Assembly (NCBI GenBank): GCA_905250115.1
Contig: CAJNOI010000039.1
Coordinates: forward strand, 339,488 to 403,487
DNA: 64,000 nt
Reading direction: 5' to 3'
From: Adineta steineri
Taxonomy: Eukaryota > Rotifera > Eurotatoria > Adinetida > Adinetidae
The notes below the pieces were generated by a model that was given only the letters and a program-made list of their open reading frames with translations, made no database searches and was not told the origin of the DNA. Shown here one piece after another: positions 1 through 12,125 of the stretch. The position numbers and the translations under genes are program-made. The first letter of the stretch is position 1, and the number at the start of each line of letters is the position of its first letter.

Positions 1-326
1 AAATGTGCTATGTAATATATCTATGGAAAATATAAATTGTGACTTACTAGAATCATATAACACATGTCTTTTTCAGTTGTATAATTATATCCATCTAACG
101 GAATCCTCGTGATTGGTTTGATTGAATAAATTATTTATCGTAACGTTCATTCTTTCTGCATCAAATTTTAATACCTTGATTTGTCGCTAGACAAAGAGTT
201 TAAAAGAACATTCATTACAACCGATTCGTTAATCAAACCGTTAAAAAATTCAAATCGATATAGTCATTTCTCTTTTCTATCGATTCATTCACATTCTTAC
301 AACAGTAACGATTAATTGCAAAAATA
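1..326. promoter_or_regulatory. 5' flank of the RING gene
   Basis: AT-rich non-coding sequence upstream of the first start codon. A pyrimidine-rich run leads into a splice-acceptor-like AG at 304-305, 21 nt before the ATG at 327. This could be the end of a 5'UTR intron or a spliced-leader trans-splice site. I see no coding signal or RNA gene here. Confidence 0.4.
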
Positions 327-984
327 ATGTCTCAAACATTAATTCGTAGTCAACGTAATATGAAATGGGAAGGAAAACCATTACTTACATATGATTGTTC
401 AATTTGTTTAACGATTAATACAAGTCAACTTCTTGAATTACCTTGTCATCATAACGTAAATAAAATAATTTTCGAAGAAAATTTATTTTTGTTTTGTTTT
501 TAAATAGATATGTTTATCATGTCTTCACATGATATGTGCTCATTCATCTTTGGCTTGTCCATTTTGTCGATGTCGTCTTTCAACATGGCTTCGTTATAAT
601 CCTGATTATTCGAAATTAATTATTCAACGAGAACCAGAATCGAAAATTATAAAGAAAACACGTGGTAGACCAAGATCAAAATTTCCAAAAAATTCTATCA
701 AGAAAAAACAACCAAAACGTCATTATGAATCATCAAAACCTAAACCAACAAGTATATAATCATCACATTCTTAAAATACACTATTTATCATTATTTTTAG
801 TCGATGAACAAGGTGCTATATCTAACGATTGGTTATTGGCTCAAAAGATTCATTATGAACAACTTGAAGAAGTAAATTCCGAAAAAAAAAATCATTATTT
901 TTAATTTATTTTTTTTTCTTTTAGTTTCGATATACTCATGGTCGAGTAACTCGATCAATGGCAAAAAAGATGGACATTTCATGA
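327..984 (+). CDS. RING-finger E3 ubiquitin ligase, RNF168/RNF169-like
   Basis: Four exons (327-455, 508-751, 801-871, 925-984) join in frame to a protein of about 167 residues. The N-terminal half is a C3HC4 RING: CSIC at about residue 24, LPCHH at 38, CLSC at 45 and CPFC near 60, followed by CRLSTWLRYN. That last block strongly resembles the WxRY segment after the RING in RNF168/RNF169, which ubiquitinate histone H2A at DNA breaks. A basic RGRPRSK stretch looks like an AT-hook. An acidic/aromatic helix (LLAQKIHYEQLEE) could be a degenerate ubiquitin-binding MIU motif, and the C-terminus is basic (RVTRSMAKK). It is far shorter than vertebrate RNF168 (over 550 residues), so it is a minimal version. 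The RING E3 call is firm; the RNF168 assignment is inference from local similarity. Confidence 0.75.
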
Positions 985-1170
985 ATTAAATATTGTTTCT
1001 TATAGGATAGATTTTATTTATCTTTATTGTATATTCTATTAATTTATTTCTAATTATCATAATTTTACTTGTAAAATAAAAATAAATAGTAACCTATTGA
1101 ATTTTTCTTTATATTAAATGGCGCATAGATATTATTTTTTCTATTTTACGTTAAACATTTATTCATGTAA

Positions 1171-3165
1171 ATGATGATGAATTGTAATAATCATTGGGGT
1201 AAGAGAAAAATATATACACGAGTATAACAAAATTTATTTACAGACAAATGTGTTAATGTTATACAACGACTTAGTTCGAGAATAAATAGTGGATCGAATC
1301 AATCGACTATGATTCCTTCATGTGTTGAGAAATCGTAGGGTTTATAAATAGATTTTTGTTTCTATCGCTTAAATATTATAGTTTTTATCAATGTAAAAAT
1401 AATATTGGTAATGAATGTTGTGTTGAAATATGTGGTGACTTGTCTGGTTCAATAAATAAATACAAACAAATAATTTGTGATAGTAATGCTAATCCAACTG
1501 ATTTCAATCGACATCAGTTTGTAGGTAAATTTCTAATATTTTAAATAATAAAAGATTTTTTATGATCAGAATATAGAATAAAAGATTATATTTAGGCATT
1601 ATCGAAAATGTTTGATAATAAACGTAAATATATTGATTATGTGGTTGCAAATGTTCTTCGCCAAGTTGTTGATCATATATCACTTGATTGTGTAAGGATT
1701 TATTTTTATTCTAACGTTTATCGGATTGTATTTTTTGAATAGTTACATAAATTATCGTGTTGTTTACCACAAAAAATCGAAGAAATTCTTCGAAATGTTG
1801 TATGCGATTTTCCTTATATTCTTCTATTGTTTTTTTGTTGCGTATATAATTTAGACTGATATTGATTCGGATCGGTTGATACGAATATTAGTTACTGATA
1901 TTCTTCAATCCTATGGTAATAGTGCTGGACAAGTTACAGATTGGTATGTATTTGCTAATTCAATAAAGGTTTGTGTCTGATGAATTTCTAGATAATCGAA
2001 TTCATAAATTATTTTTATATTATAGCCTTCTCATTCGTTATCAAAAACTAATGATAATGATAATAAACAAGAAGATGTACCTATTAATAAACCAACATCG
2101 AAATCATCTAAAAATAAGAAAAATTCAGATCGTGTATTAAAAGATCAGATTAAATCAATTTTTGATACTACTCCAGTATCACCATCACTTGTTAATAAGA
2201 AACGATCTTCTGAAAGTATTGCTTTTAATAAATTTACTACTCCATCAACAGATCCGAATAATCCATCGATGAATCAAACTCCATCAAATGTAATGACACC
2301 TCAAATGATATCTACAACAAATACAATGACTCCAACGAGTACATATTCAAAGGAAACATATACACCTATTGGTACTAAATACCAATCAAGAGCAAAGTAA
2401 ATAGAAAGAGTAGTTAGATTTTTAAAAATAAAAATATTTAAATACTTTAGACCAAATCAGGATTTAATATTTAATAAAACTAATGAAATTGATAATCATG
2501 AATCTCTTCCATTTCATAAAAAATCAGAATTACATAAATCTCCACCACAACATCGAAAATCAGCAAACATCCATCATTATGATCATAAATCTGTATATAA
2601 ATATCTTTATCTTATAATTCTAAATGATTATTGTTTATTATAGAATAAAAGTAGTGATCAATCATTATGTAGCGATTGTGTTCTAACAATTCAACATAAA
2701 CATAAACATAAAAGAAGTCCTGTTCATCAAAAACATGATCATCATATCATCAAAAATTTTGATACATTATCAACACGCTCTTCATCCTCTCATTCTTCTG
2801 TTCCTATCAATAAACTACACATCGACAAATATAAACAGAACTCCGGTAATGCTTCTTCAATAATTACGGATATAGCATCAACAAGTACCAAATCTTCTAA
2901 CAGCATAAATGTAGAACAATCAAAATTAAATGATCTTCTCACTGATGAACAGATGTTATTATTCAAATTATTTGCATCTTCTGATAATGCTGTTAAATAT
3001 CTTTCTCAAAATCAATTTCCTACAGATACTGAATATCAATCATTATCATCAAATGATCTAGAAAAAATGAGTTTATCTTTGACTGAAAATCGTCTGAAAC
3101 CCAGCTTGGAAAAGAAAACTTTAAGATTTAATCATTATCCAAATATGTTGGCTGATTTTGATTAA
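1171..3165 (+). CDS. unrecognised Cys- and Ser/Lys-rich protein
   Basis: I do not recognise this family. The start at 1171 was chosen because exon 1171-1198 splices in phase to 1244-1334, then 1382-1520, 1596-1691, 1743-1799 and 1855 onward. The first 180 residues are a compact, partly helical domain with many cysteines (MNCNNHWDKC, FYQCKN, ECCVEICGDL, LSCCLPQKI). The rest is low-complexity, rich in Ser/Thr/Asn/Lys, with TP-containing repeats (about 2041-2400), a CSDC pair followed by a His/Lys run (about 2668-2712), and an acidic, Leu-rich tail ending at 3165. Three consecutive ATG codons begin the frame. It lies 186 bp downstream of the RING gene on the same strand. Exon joins after about 2400 were traced by eye and are less certain. 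Confidence 0.6.
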
Positions 3166-3965
3166 ATAAAAAGACTAATGTACACTTGAACATTTTAACA
3201 CGTATCTTTTCCTGTTTAAAATAAAGAAGACTAGTTCAATTCAGTATTCATTGAATAAAACATTATACATATATCTTAAAGTTATTACGACGCATAAAAT
3301 ATCGACTGTCTTTTTTGTTGATCCGCATCGAAATACAACAGTAAAATATGTTCGACCGAAATCGTAATATTATTAGTATGAAACGTACATAAAATGATTC
3401 ACATTATATAATCTTCTGTCACCGTATGTTTTTCATTATGTGACTGAATATATCGAGAAGGATACATGCCTGTCAGCATGTATGGCTTATCTTACAGATT
3501 CTTGTCATCACTCATTTTAATTCTTAACATAAATAAAGATTTTGTCTCGACTATAATCAGGAGGCATAAAGTAACACATTTGCTTCGTATGTATAATTGT
3601 TTCCATCGATTATTCAGATATCGCATGAGTGAATAGTGGTATGCAACGAAAATAAGGCTTTAGCTTCGTCATGAAAGTAGCTAACAATGTTCATGAAAAG
3701 GGTTGGGCAAAATTGAGTGAGATGTTATGATTCTTATTAATGTGAATAGACAAATTCTATCTACAATGATAATTTGAACGATTTTCATATGCTCTTATAT
3801 TGTCTAAAATGATTCGTTTACTGAAAAGATAAATTCTTTCTATCTTTCGATTGAAAATAGTGACATCTTTATGAACATAGTCGGCAACATCGAAATAGTA
3901 CCAATCCATGACAGTCGTTAAAATCATTATAATTCATTTTTTTGTACAATATAGTATTGAATTAT
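3166..3965. other. intergenic spacer before TIMELESS
   Basis: About 800 bp of AT-rich sequence between two plus-strand genes. It contains AATAAA-type hexamers just after the upstream stop (near 3220) and a splice-acceptor-like AG at 3953-3954, 11 nt before the TIMELESS ATG. I see no long open frame or RNA gene. Confidence 0.4.
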
Positions 3966-6900
3966 ATGTCGTCTTTTAATCAAATTCAGACAGCTTGTGG
4001 TGCGCTTGGTTATTTCGATAGTAAAACCTATTTAAAAGATGATGATTGTGAAGGTTTGTCTATAACTTTATTTCTTTTAAATAATTTTTTTTCTCTTTAT
4101 TCATTCTATTTAGATGCTTTACGTATTCTTCTTCGTTGTCTTAAATATGAAAATGAGCGTAAAGATGCTCGAATACAAATGTTTGAATCAAAAATAATTG
4201 AAAATGATCTTATACCCATTCTAATACATTTAGATAGTAAACATGATATAAAAATTATTCATCATGCTCTAAAGTAATTAAAACTAGTTAATAATAAAAT
4301 TCCCCAAAAAAAATTCATTTAGATTACTTGTTAATTTAACAAAACCACCGTTGGTATGTTTCGATGGAAAAATACCCAAAGATGTAACATTAACAAATGT
4401 TTATTTAAATATTGAATCTCATTTACAAAAAACTAAAGCTGTTCGTATTTAAATTAAAAAAATATGATAAATAATTTTTCTTTTTTTGTTTTTGAAGAAT
4501 TTAGCAAATGAAAAACTCTTTGAATTTCTTGTTACTAAAGTTCAACCTGTACTTGTTAAAGTTTGTAGTTACGAATACTTATAAATTTTAATTTATTTAT
4601 ATTAATGTCAATTTAGGATTGGCTTGATCGATCAGATGAAGATGATTTTATTGTACATGCAGTTTTTACACTTGTACGAAATATTCTTTCAATTAAATCT
4701 GAACGACAAATATCAGAAGAAAGTGATATTAATGCACATGATCTTGTTCTATGGTAAGAAGTTTATATAATAAGTAATAATTTAAATATTTAATAAAAAA
4801 AAGGGCAATTCATAAGAGTAATATGGAAAATTTAATATTATTCTGTGGTAATAATGCACAAGGAGATGAACGTATTATGAATATTCTTGAAATTGTTGTT
4901 TTAATGTTACGAGAACAAGTAATATAAAAAAGATTAATAATGCTCAGTAGAAGCAAGCGAAATTTTCTTTGTTATAGTCGGCAGAAGAATTGGCTTGTAC
5001 TGGTGAACAACAATCAAAAAATAAACGTCAAAAAAATAATGAGTAAATTACGAGTGAATATTAAGAAAACAGCCCAATGATCCCTTCGTTTTTCCTTTAG
5101 CGCACTTGATCTTCTTTACGAACGTGAAGTAGCTGAAAAACAACAATTACATAAATTAACTGCTAGGTAAACTAAAATAGATCGTTCTAATAGTATTTCA
5201 ATTGTTTATATTTTGAAAATAGTCGATCAGCATTTGGTGCTGCTACATATGTGATGTGTAATGCAAAAGGTATTGGAGAAAATCAATTAATTTGTCATCG
5301 ACCATTACAAAATCTTAATGCAATGGAATTTGATCGAGAAAAACGTCGTTTTCGTCGACCGAAAAATCGTGCTCCAATTAAAAATGATTTCGATGAATCT
5401 CAACATCATCATTCAGCATTAGGCATTCGATTATTTCTTCGAGAATTTTGTTTAGCATTCCTAGATAATTGTTATAATATCCTTATGCCACGTGCACGAG
5501 TAAGATTCTTTTATTTCTCTCTCACATATATATTTTTTATGAAAATTTTCTATTAGGAAATGATTATTAAATCAACATGTTTACTTAGTGATGAAACAAA
5601 TTTCTTTTGGTCAATACGATTTTTTACAGAATTTAATCGACATGCACATACATCGATTGATCGAATAAGGTTGGATATTAATAATTCATAGAAACTGAAA
5701 ATAAAATATATTTTCGCTATTTAGTGAAACATTACAAATGAATACATTTCATTTACTTCATACAAAAATTGATCATTATAGAGAAATGATTAAAATTGAT
5801 AAACCTGAAGCTAAACTTTGGGCAAAACGGTTCGAATAAGATTTTTATAAAAAATAATAATATTTTTTGATTAATTTAGACTTCAAATTGGTTTTGGTGC
5901 TTTTAAACAATATATTCTTTGTGTGAAATCAATGTTAACAAGTAAAGATGAACTTGTTGTTCGTGCTGCAACAATCATAAAAAGTACCCATAATAATTTT
6001 TATTACTAAAACACTGAAATATTCTCTTGGTTTACAGACAATATTTTCTATATGCAAGAATATCGTGAACAAATTTATCTATTACTGAAAGATTATGATA
6101 ATACAAAAATGACAAGGTACAAAAAACGCGATGCCTTTTTATTTGAATTTCTTTATTTTATCTATTAGTGCATATCTTCATGATCTTGTTGAAAGTACTC
6201 ATGAATTCCTTAAATTACTTGAAGAACATACAACAAAATTAAAGCATGTTTTTGTTCAACGTTGTCGTACAGCACGTAAACCAGTAACTAAGAAAAATAC
6301 AAAGAAAAAGAATGATGGTAAATAAAATTACTATTGAAAGTACGGGTACGGATGTAAAAATTAAAATTTATTTAGAAACTAATGAACCACCTAATGAACA
6401 ATTAGAAGAAGAATGGCAAAATCAAATATCTGAACGTTTATCATGTTTATTACAAGGTTTAGAAGAGACAACTGTTAATAAATCTGATGTATGTCCATTT
6501 GATGCTCTTTCGGAAGTGCCTATTGATGATCAAAGGTTGAAAATAAATTTTATAGTTTTCGAGTTTATAGCATTTGTTTTGTTGAATATTTTAGTTTAAC
6601 TGCTGTTGCTCGAATTCAACATGCATTACGAACAAATAAATTAGATGAAGCTATTGCACTTTTTCGTGCTTCTCGGTAGAATTTATTGATTGAATTCGAA
6701 ATATAATATATATTGATTTGCTTTTTAGAGAAGTTTGGCAAACGGAAAAAACATTTGGCTATGAAGATATTGGAGCTGAAGAAGAATTTAATTTACTTCG
6801 AGAAATTTTTATGACTACAAAAATGGATAGTAAATAAATAATTTCATCTGATTACATATTCTAGGAATATTCATTTAGATCTATTACCAAAAAATACGGA

Positions 6901-9144
6901 AGAAGATGATGAAGATTTACATGAAGAAGAACAAGAAGAAGGACATGATGAAGGTATATATAAATCATTTCTGAGTTAATCCATCTTGAGGGTGTGGGTT
7001 TTGCCATGTTATCTGCAGCCAGACGGACACGTAGATTCACCCCCTCATAGATATACTCAATCTATGCAGTATCATAGTATTTTATATCAAAATAGTTGTT
7101 CTTACTTCACCTTAATCCTATGATCGAAAAGTGGTACATATATGTCTCACCGTCCATCAAAGGGTTAACTTAATTATTATCTATATAGAATTTCTATTGT
7201 ATCTCTTTTATCCTAAAATAACAATCACTGTTAGACATTTACATTAGCATGAGGTTAATTGAACTTATATGTATAAACAACTGTTCAGCAATAGTTCTAC
7301 TTAACCATTTTATATATCTTATGTTTTCTTAATCATTAATTGTGATATTCTCCTATCGATATTTGTTTTGACATGTCATTATAGAACAAAAAAATAAAAG
7401 AAACAAACGGATTGTATCACAATTAACATTTAGAAAACATCTTTTGTGATGATACATATCTCACTAATTCGAAGACATTAGAAACAAAAAACTGATATTT
7501 CGTTTTTTGAGATCTTTCGTATATCCTATTTCTTCTTTATAGATGAACAAGAATCAATGCATACAATTGAACGTGAAGAAGAATTTGATTTCAAAAAATT
7601 CATATCACGGTAAGTAATATGATAGATGAATAATTCGATTGATACAATCTAGAATAAATGTACAATAACAACATTTTTATAAACATTATGTTTATATTAT
7701 AAACAGAAAAAACCTATCATATGATATGCCATAAATAACTATTTTAGTCCTGCTGATTGCTATCTCATCTGTTTATTTTTATATGAATATAATACTTTTG
7801 GCAAAAAAAAGACATCGTAGATAATAGAAAGTACTTCTGTAAATGACGCATTCGATGAAATAAAGATCTTGAAAGATTTCAAAAGACTTTCTTACTCCTA
7901 TAAATCTTTAAAATATCCTAACTTCTTTCTTTTAGTTTCGCCCATTCAACTGTTCTTTCATCATATATTGATGTTTTCCGTACATATACAAGCAATACAC
8001 CATATTTAAATCATTGTATAGTTCGTATGTTTTATCGTATATCAGTTGATTGTAATTATCCTGGTATACTTTTTCAAATGTCATTATTTCGTATATTACA
8101 AAAATTTTCTCTCGATCCATTATCAAAATCTCAACAACTTGCTGTAAATTTTCGATTTTGATATCATTAGATTTTAAAGATATTTCTTTCATAGGAATTA
8201 TCACAATTTGGTAATTGGTTGCTACGTAAATTTTTTCAAGCTGCACAAAATAATCCATATATCTATGCTGAATTACTTTTTTGGAAAGATCGAAGTGTTG
8301 TCGATGAAATGCTTGATGGATATCGTCAAACAGATCGTACGCATGAAGGAGAAAAGTAAAGAAAAAATTTCTTCGAATATTTGTTGATATATATTTTTTT
8401 CTATAGAAAATTAAAAGCAGCGTCATGGTCGGTTGAACATCAAATTGAATTACGTGATCTGTTTAGAAAAATTAAAGAAGAACAAATAGAAAATATTGGT
8501 TAGTGTAAACGAGATTGAATAATTTCTATTGAATGAAATATTTAGGTATTGAAAAAACGGATATTGTTGATCGAATTCTATTGGAATTAACAGATAAAAC
8601 AAAATCAAGACGTCAAATAATTAAAGAATTAAAAAATCAAGATTTAATAAAAAGTACAAGAGAACTTAAATTGTAAGGTTGACTTTCATAGAATATTTAT
8701 TTTCTATGTTTTATTTCCTATAGAAAAAAAGCACCAGGTCGACGATCGAAGAAAAAAGATGCTCGTGAAGATTCTAAACTTCTTGGTTATGATTCTGATG
8801 TGGCAGACATAGACGATGATGATAATAGTGATGATGAAGGTTCTATTGATAATAAATCCATTTCATCTGAACATGTTGAAGATAAATCTAATGATTCAAA
8901 TTCAAAAAGTGATAATATTATTTCAAAAGAATCACCTAAAATCAATAAAAAACAAGCTGAAGAAGACGAAGACGAAGAAGAAGAATCTTTACCTGTCCTA
9001 AAAAAACAAAGTCGTAAATATGATTCATTATCAATGTTCAATGATAAAGATGATGATGATGATGATGATGACGATATTTCCTCGTCACGACCTGTAAAAA
9101 AAGCACGTCGTCAATTATCATCTTCAAGTGAAGACGACAATTAA
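3966..9144 (+). CDS. TIMELESS: TIMELESS (Tof1/Swi1 family) replication-fork protection protein
   Basis: A multi-exon gene of roughly 1,050-1,100 residues. The N-terminus matches animal TIMELESS closely: ACGALGYFDSKTYLKDDDCE aligns with the human [20 protein letters not shown] segment, followed by LLVNLTKPPLVCFDG. A middle block, FAHSTVLSSYIDVFRTY then NHCIVRMFYRI, matches the conserved region of TIMELESS near the PARP1-binding part. The C-terminus (about 8740-9144) is Lys-rich then highly acidic, with Asp and Ser runs. TIMELESS pairs with TIPIN at forks and promotes ATR-CHK1 signalling and cohesion; it is distinct from the insect clock protein. The start is the ATG at 3966, since the in-frame codons upstream begin only with TTG. 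Most introns are about 50 bp; two are longer (6954-7542 and about 7612-7935), and the first carries a candidate transposable element. Confidence 0.93.
6980..7164. mobile_element. candidate piggyBac-like MITE in a TIMELESS intron
   Basis: A segment of about 185 bp inside the 589-bp intron is bounded by TTAA on both sides (6976-6979 and 7165-7168), the target-site duplication of piggyBac-type elements. The ends are imperfectly inverted: the left begins TCCATCTTGAGGG and the right, reverse-complemented, begins CCCTTTGATGGACGG. Its GC content is higher than the flanking intron. There is no coding capacity. TTAA is common in AT-rich DNA, so this is tentative. Confidence 0.4.
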
Positions 9145-12125
9145 TTAATATTTTTCTCCAATACTTATGTATTTTGTCTTTCTTGTGTTATAATAAAACT
9201 CTATCAATTATCATATCTAGTTTTGTTTTGATATTTACTTATGAAAAGATCTTTATTTAATTAGCAAAAAATGATAAAGTATATATGTATATCATAAGTG
9301 AAAAAAACATATAACCAGCAGAGAGATACTTTTATTTAGATATTTTTCTCTATATATATATGTATCGAGTTATAAGTGTATTACAGTAATGTAACAGAAT
9401 ATAATGATGATATTTATAACATAATATCAATTACGTCTTTATTTCTTTTCGTCGAATGAATGTTATAATGCTATTATATAGTTTGTCCAATAAATAAAGA
9501 AAACAGAAAAAAAACAAATTGATCAAAGTAATAAGAGAATCGGGGTAATCGGATAAGACTCATATGTATCATACACCTGTTTGAAAATGTAATTTTACAA
9601 TTATTGATATGTATAAATTATATATTTTCTTAAGAGATACAACAATTATGCTACTATTTCAAAGCATGATTCTCTCTGTTTGTATTATTTCTATGTCACA
9701 ATTAACGTGATAATCATGTTCTCTTACTGACATATTACGAGTAGTAAGACTATAGTTAATAAACTTGAAATATGTGCGGTGTGCAGAAATGAGGGCAATA
9801 TACATATATTGCAAAGTAATGTAATATCTTCCCTTCTTCCTTTTTTTTTCTATATTACATATGTTCGATTGTATGTGCGTAGACGAGAAGAAAAGGAATT
9901 TCTTTTCTATCTCGTTGTATACTGCTGGTATTTTATCTGCTCGTGTTATTGTTGTTGTCTTTTGTCTTTACCATTCGTGTACATGCCGTTTTTTTCCTTT
10001 CGGGTTATCCTGTCGATTACATGCCGCCTTTCTTCTCTTATGTTGTTCCTTACACTAATGACTGATCTTAAGTAGACAGAAGAAAAAAAAAACTTTTCTG
10101 GTTCGCTCTAGTTGCTTCATGTAAAGCGTAGAAATATATATATATATATACAACCGTTTAGGGTTGGTGTTTCCTTTTTCTTTTTTTTTCTAGTTTTATC
10201 TGTACAAGTAAAGAAGAAAAGAAATAATCTCGTTTACTCTTTTTTCTTGAGATTTGTCCTCTTCTTGCGACATATATATGCAACCCACGTTGAAGATATT
10301 TCTATATTTGAAACAAATAGTATCTTATACATTTATATATATATATACATAGAAGTTCGCATAACCCCAGCGCGTTAATACACTCTTTTGTTTTTTTATT
10401 AATTATAGTTCGTAGAACATTTACTCACCTTTACCCACAAGATTTTTGCAAAAAAAAAAGATAACAATAGCAATAGTACGAACACGATCTTACGTTGTGA
10501 GTATAAACATATGAATATTATAAATTCTCTCTTTGTATTAAGATGAAAAGGTTAAAAAGTACACTTCAATATTGAAGTGGAATAATCTTTGTTACACTAG
10601 TACATACTTGAGAGTAGTTTAGTTAGAAAGTAAAAGACACTGCAAGAGAAAGAGAAAGAATTTGATCTCTTTTTTAAAATAGAAACTAACTTCTACGTAT
10701 GTCAAAATCAATTTTGCAGCTGTATTATATTAATTATAGAATGATAAATGAGAATTTTGATGTACATATTGTGTTATTAAAACATTATCTTTCATAAGAA
10801 TGTTTTTTCAAATATTTGATTATCTTCATTCCTTCCTTTGTCGACATATGAAAGATTAGTGATGCCACTCATTGTGTACTCAACATAATACTATGTCCAA
10901 AGTCAAATGAAGGAGAAAATCATTGATATACTATCATGCGTTGAAATGTCTCTCATTATTCTTATGTACATTGAGCAAGGAGATTTATACATTTATATAG
11001 ATATTTATCTCATGTCCTAGTTGAAAGATTGTAGGTCGTATACAGATAAATGTTTTAGTTAAGTTATTTATCTAAGATATTAATAATTATAGTAATGAAT
11101 AAGTACTCCTACATATTTTTCGCCTTCTTAAATTCCATTTCTATGAATAAGGTAATATAGTAGAATGTGAATCACTCTAAGGATGCGTCACTTAAGAAAT
11201 AAATAATGTCAATTCCTTTTTTTTATTTTGCGATTAATATAGCCTTATATATATATATACATGGATATTTAACATATTTGTCAGTTTATAGGTTGAATAC
11301 ATAATTATACAGATTATTTTCGGATGCATTGCATACAACGGTAATTATAGAAATAGTCATATTTTCCCTTTCTGTCAATAGGTTAGTTAACATTTATTCG
11401 TTTGTATGCATGCATGTCGTCGTTTAGTCACCTATTATTTTCGATTCAGCTGAGACAGTAACTGCGTCAATTAACAGTGAGATGTCGCTTGTTTTGAAAT
11501 GAAGTTATTATTAATTTCTTCCATTGGCTATGTTTCTATGGTTATTTCGAGACAAAGACAAATTCTTCTTGTGTTATTTAATTATATTAATCAGTAAAGA
11601 GATAAGATCAGTTACTTGATTCGTCTTCTGTTGATATATATATAAAGTCAATGAAAAATAAAAAATTATAGTGGCATTTTTCTATTACATGAGTTTATGT
11701 TTGTCTGTGTTTTAAGTCATTCTCTTTTGTTTTTATCAAAATATTTCATCGCGTGCACACATTTAACACAAGTGTCTGTCTCTTTCGTTATTTCTTCTCC
11801 CTTTTGTGTATGTTGACTACTTCTTAATAGAGGTTCGTGTTGGAGATTTTTATTCTGTTCTTTTCTTTCATATATACATATACTCACACACATACATACA
11901 TACATACATATATATATATATATAAATAAAAGACATAAACCAATTTTTGAAAAATTTTCATTTGTTCTGTGTTATTTCTTTTTTCGTCTCATTTATTAGG
12001 TGAATCACATATCTACGATTCGAAAACGTATAACCATCTAAGCTACTACTGCAGGTCGTCGTCAAAGAAGAAGAACAAGAAAGAAAAAAAAAACTTTTGA
12101 ACAGAAAGAAAAAAAGAGAAAAAAA
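9145..12125. other. long non-coding region upstream of filamin
   Basis: Almost 3 kb without a credible gene. It holds the 3' end of TIMELESS (AATAAA near 9190), several TA and CATA microsatellites (10136-10150, 11891-11923) and homopolymers. A good polypyrimidine/CAG acceptor ends at 12054, 71 nt before the filamin ATG, so filamin probably has an upstream 5'UTR exon or a trans-spliced leader. Small open frames at 9779-10378 have the composition of UTR or intron sequence. The region probably contains the filamin promoter. Confidence 0.45.
11891..11923. repeat. CATA/TA microsatellite
   Basis: A run of CATA units grades into a TA run about 200 bp upstream of the filamin start, within non-coding DNA. 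Confidence 0.8.

Noticed and set aside
6985..7002. TGTGGG, resembling the bdelloid telomeric unit
   Set aside because: A single copy only, within a probable transposon end; not a telomeric array.
7932..8426. 164-residue minus-strand open frame
   Set aside because: It spans two TIMELESS exons and the intron between them, where the plus strand has clear homology.
8787..9041. Ser-rich minus-strand frame
   Set aside because: Antisense of the acidic Asp/Ser-rich TIMELESS tail.
9779..10378. Several plus-strand open frames upstream of filamin
   Set aside because: Phe/Cys/Tyr-rich translations of T-rich DNA, overlapping in different frames, with no conserved motif.
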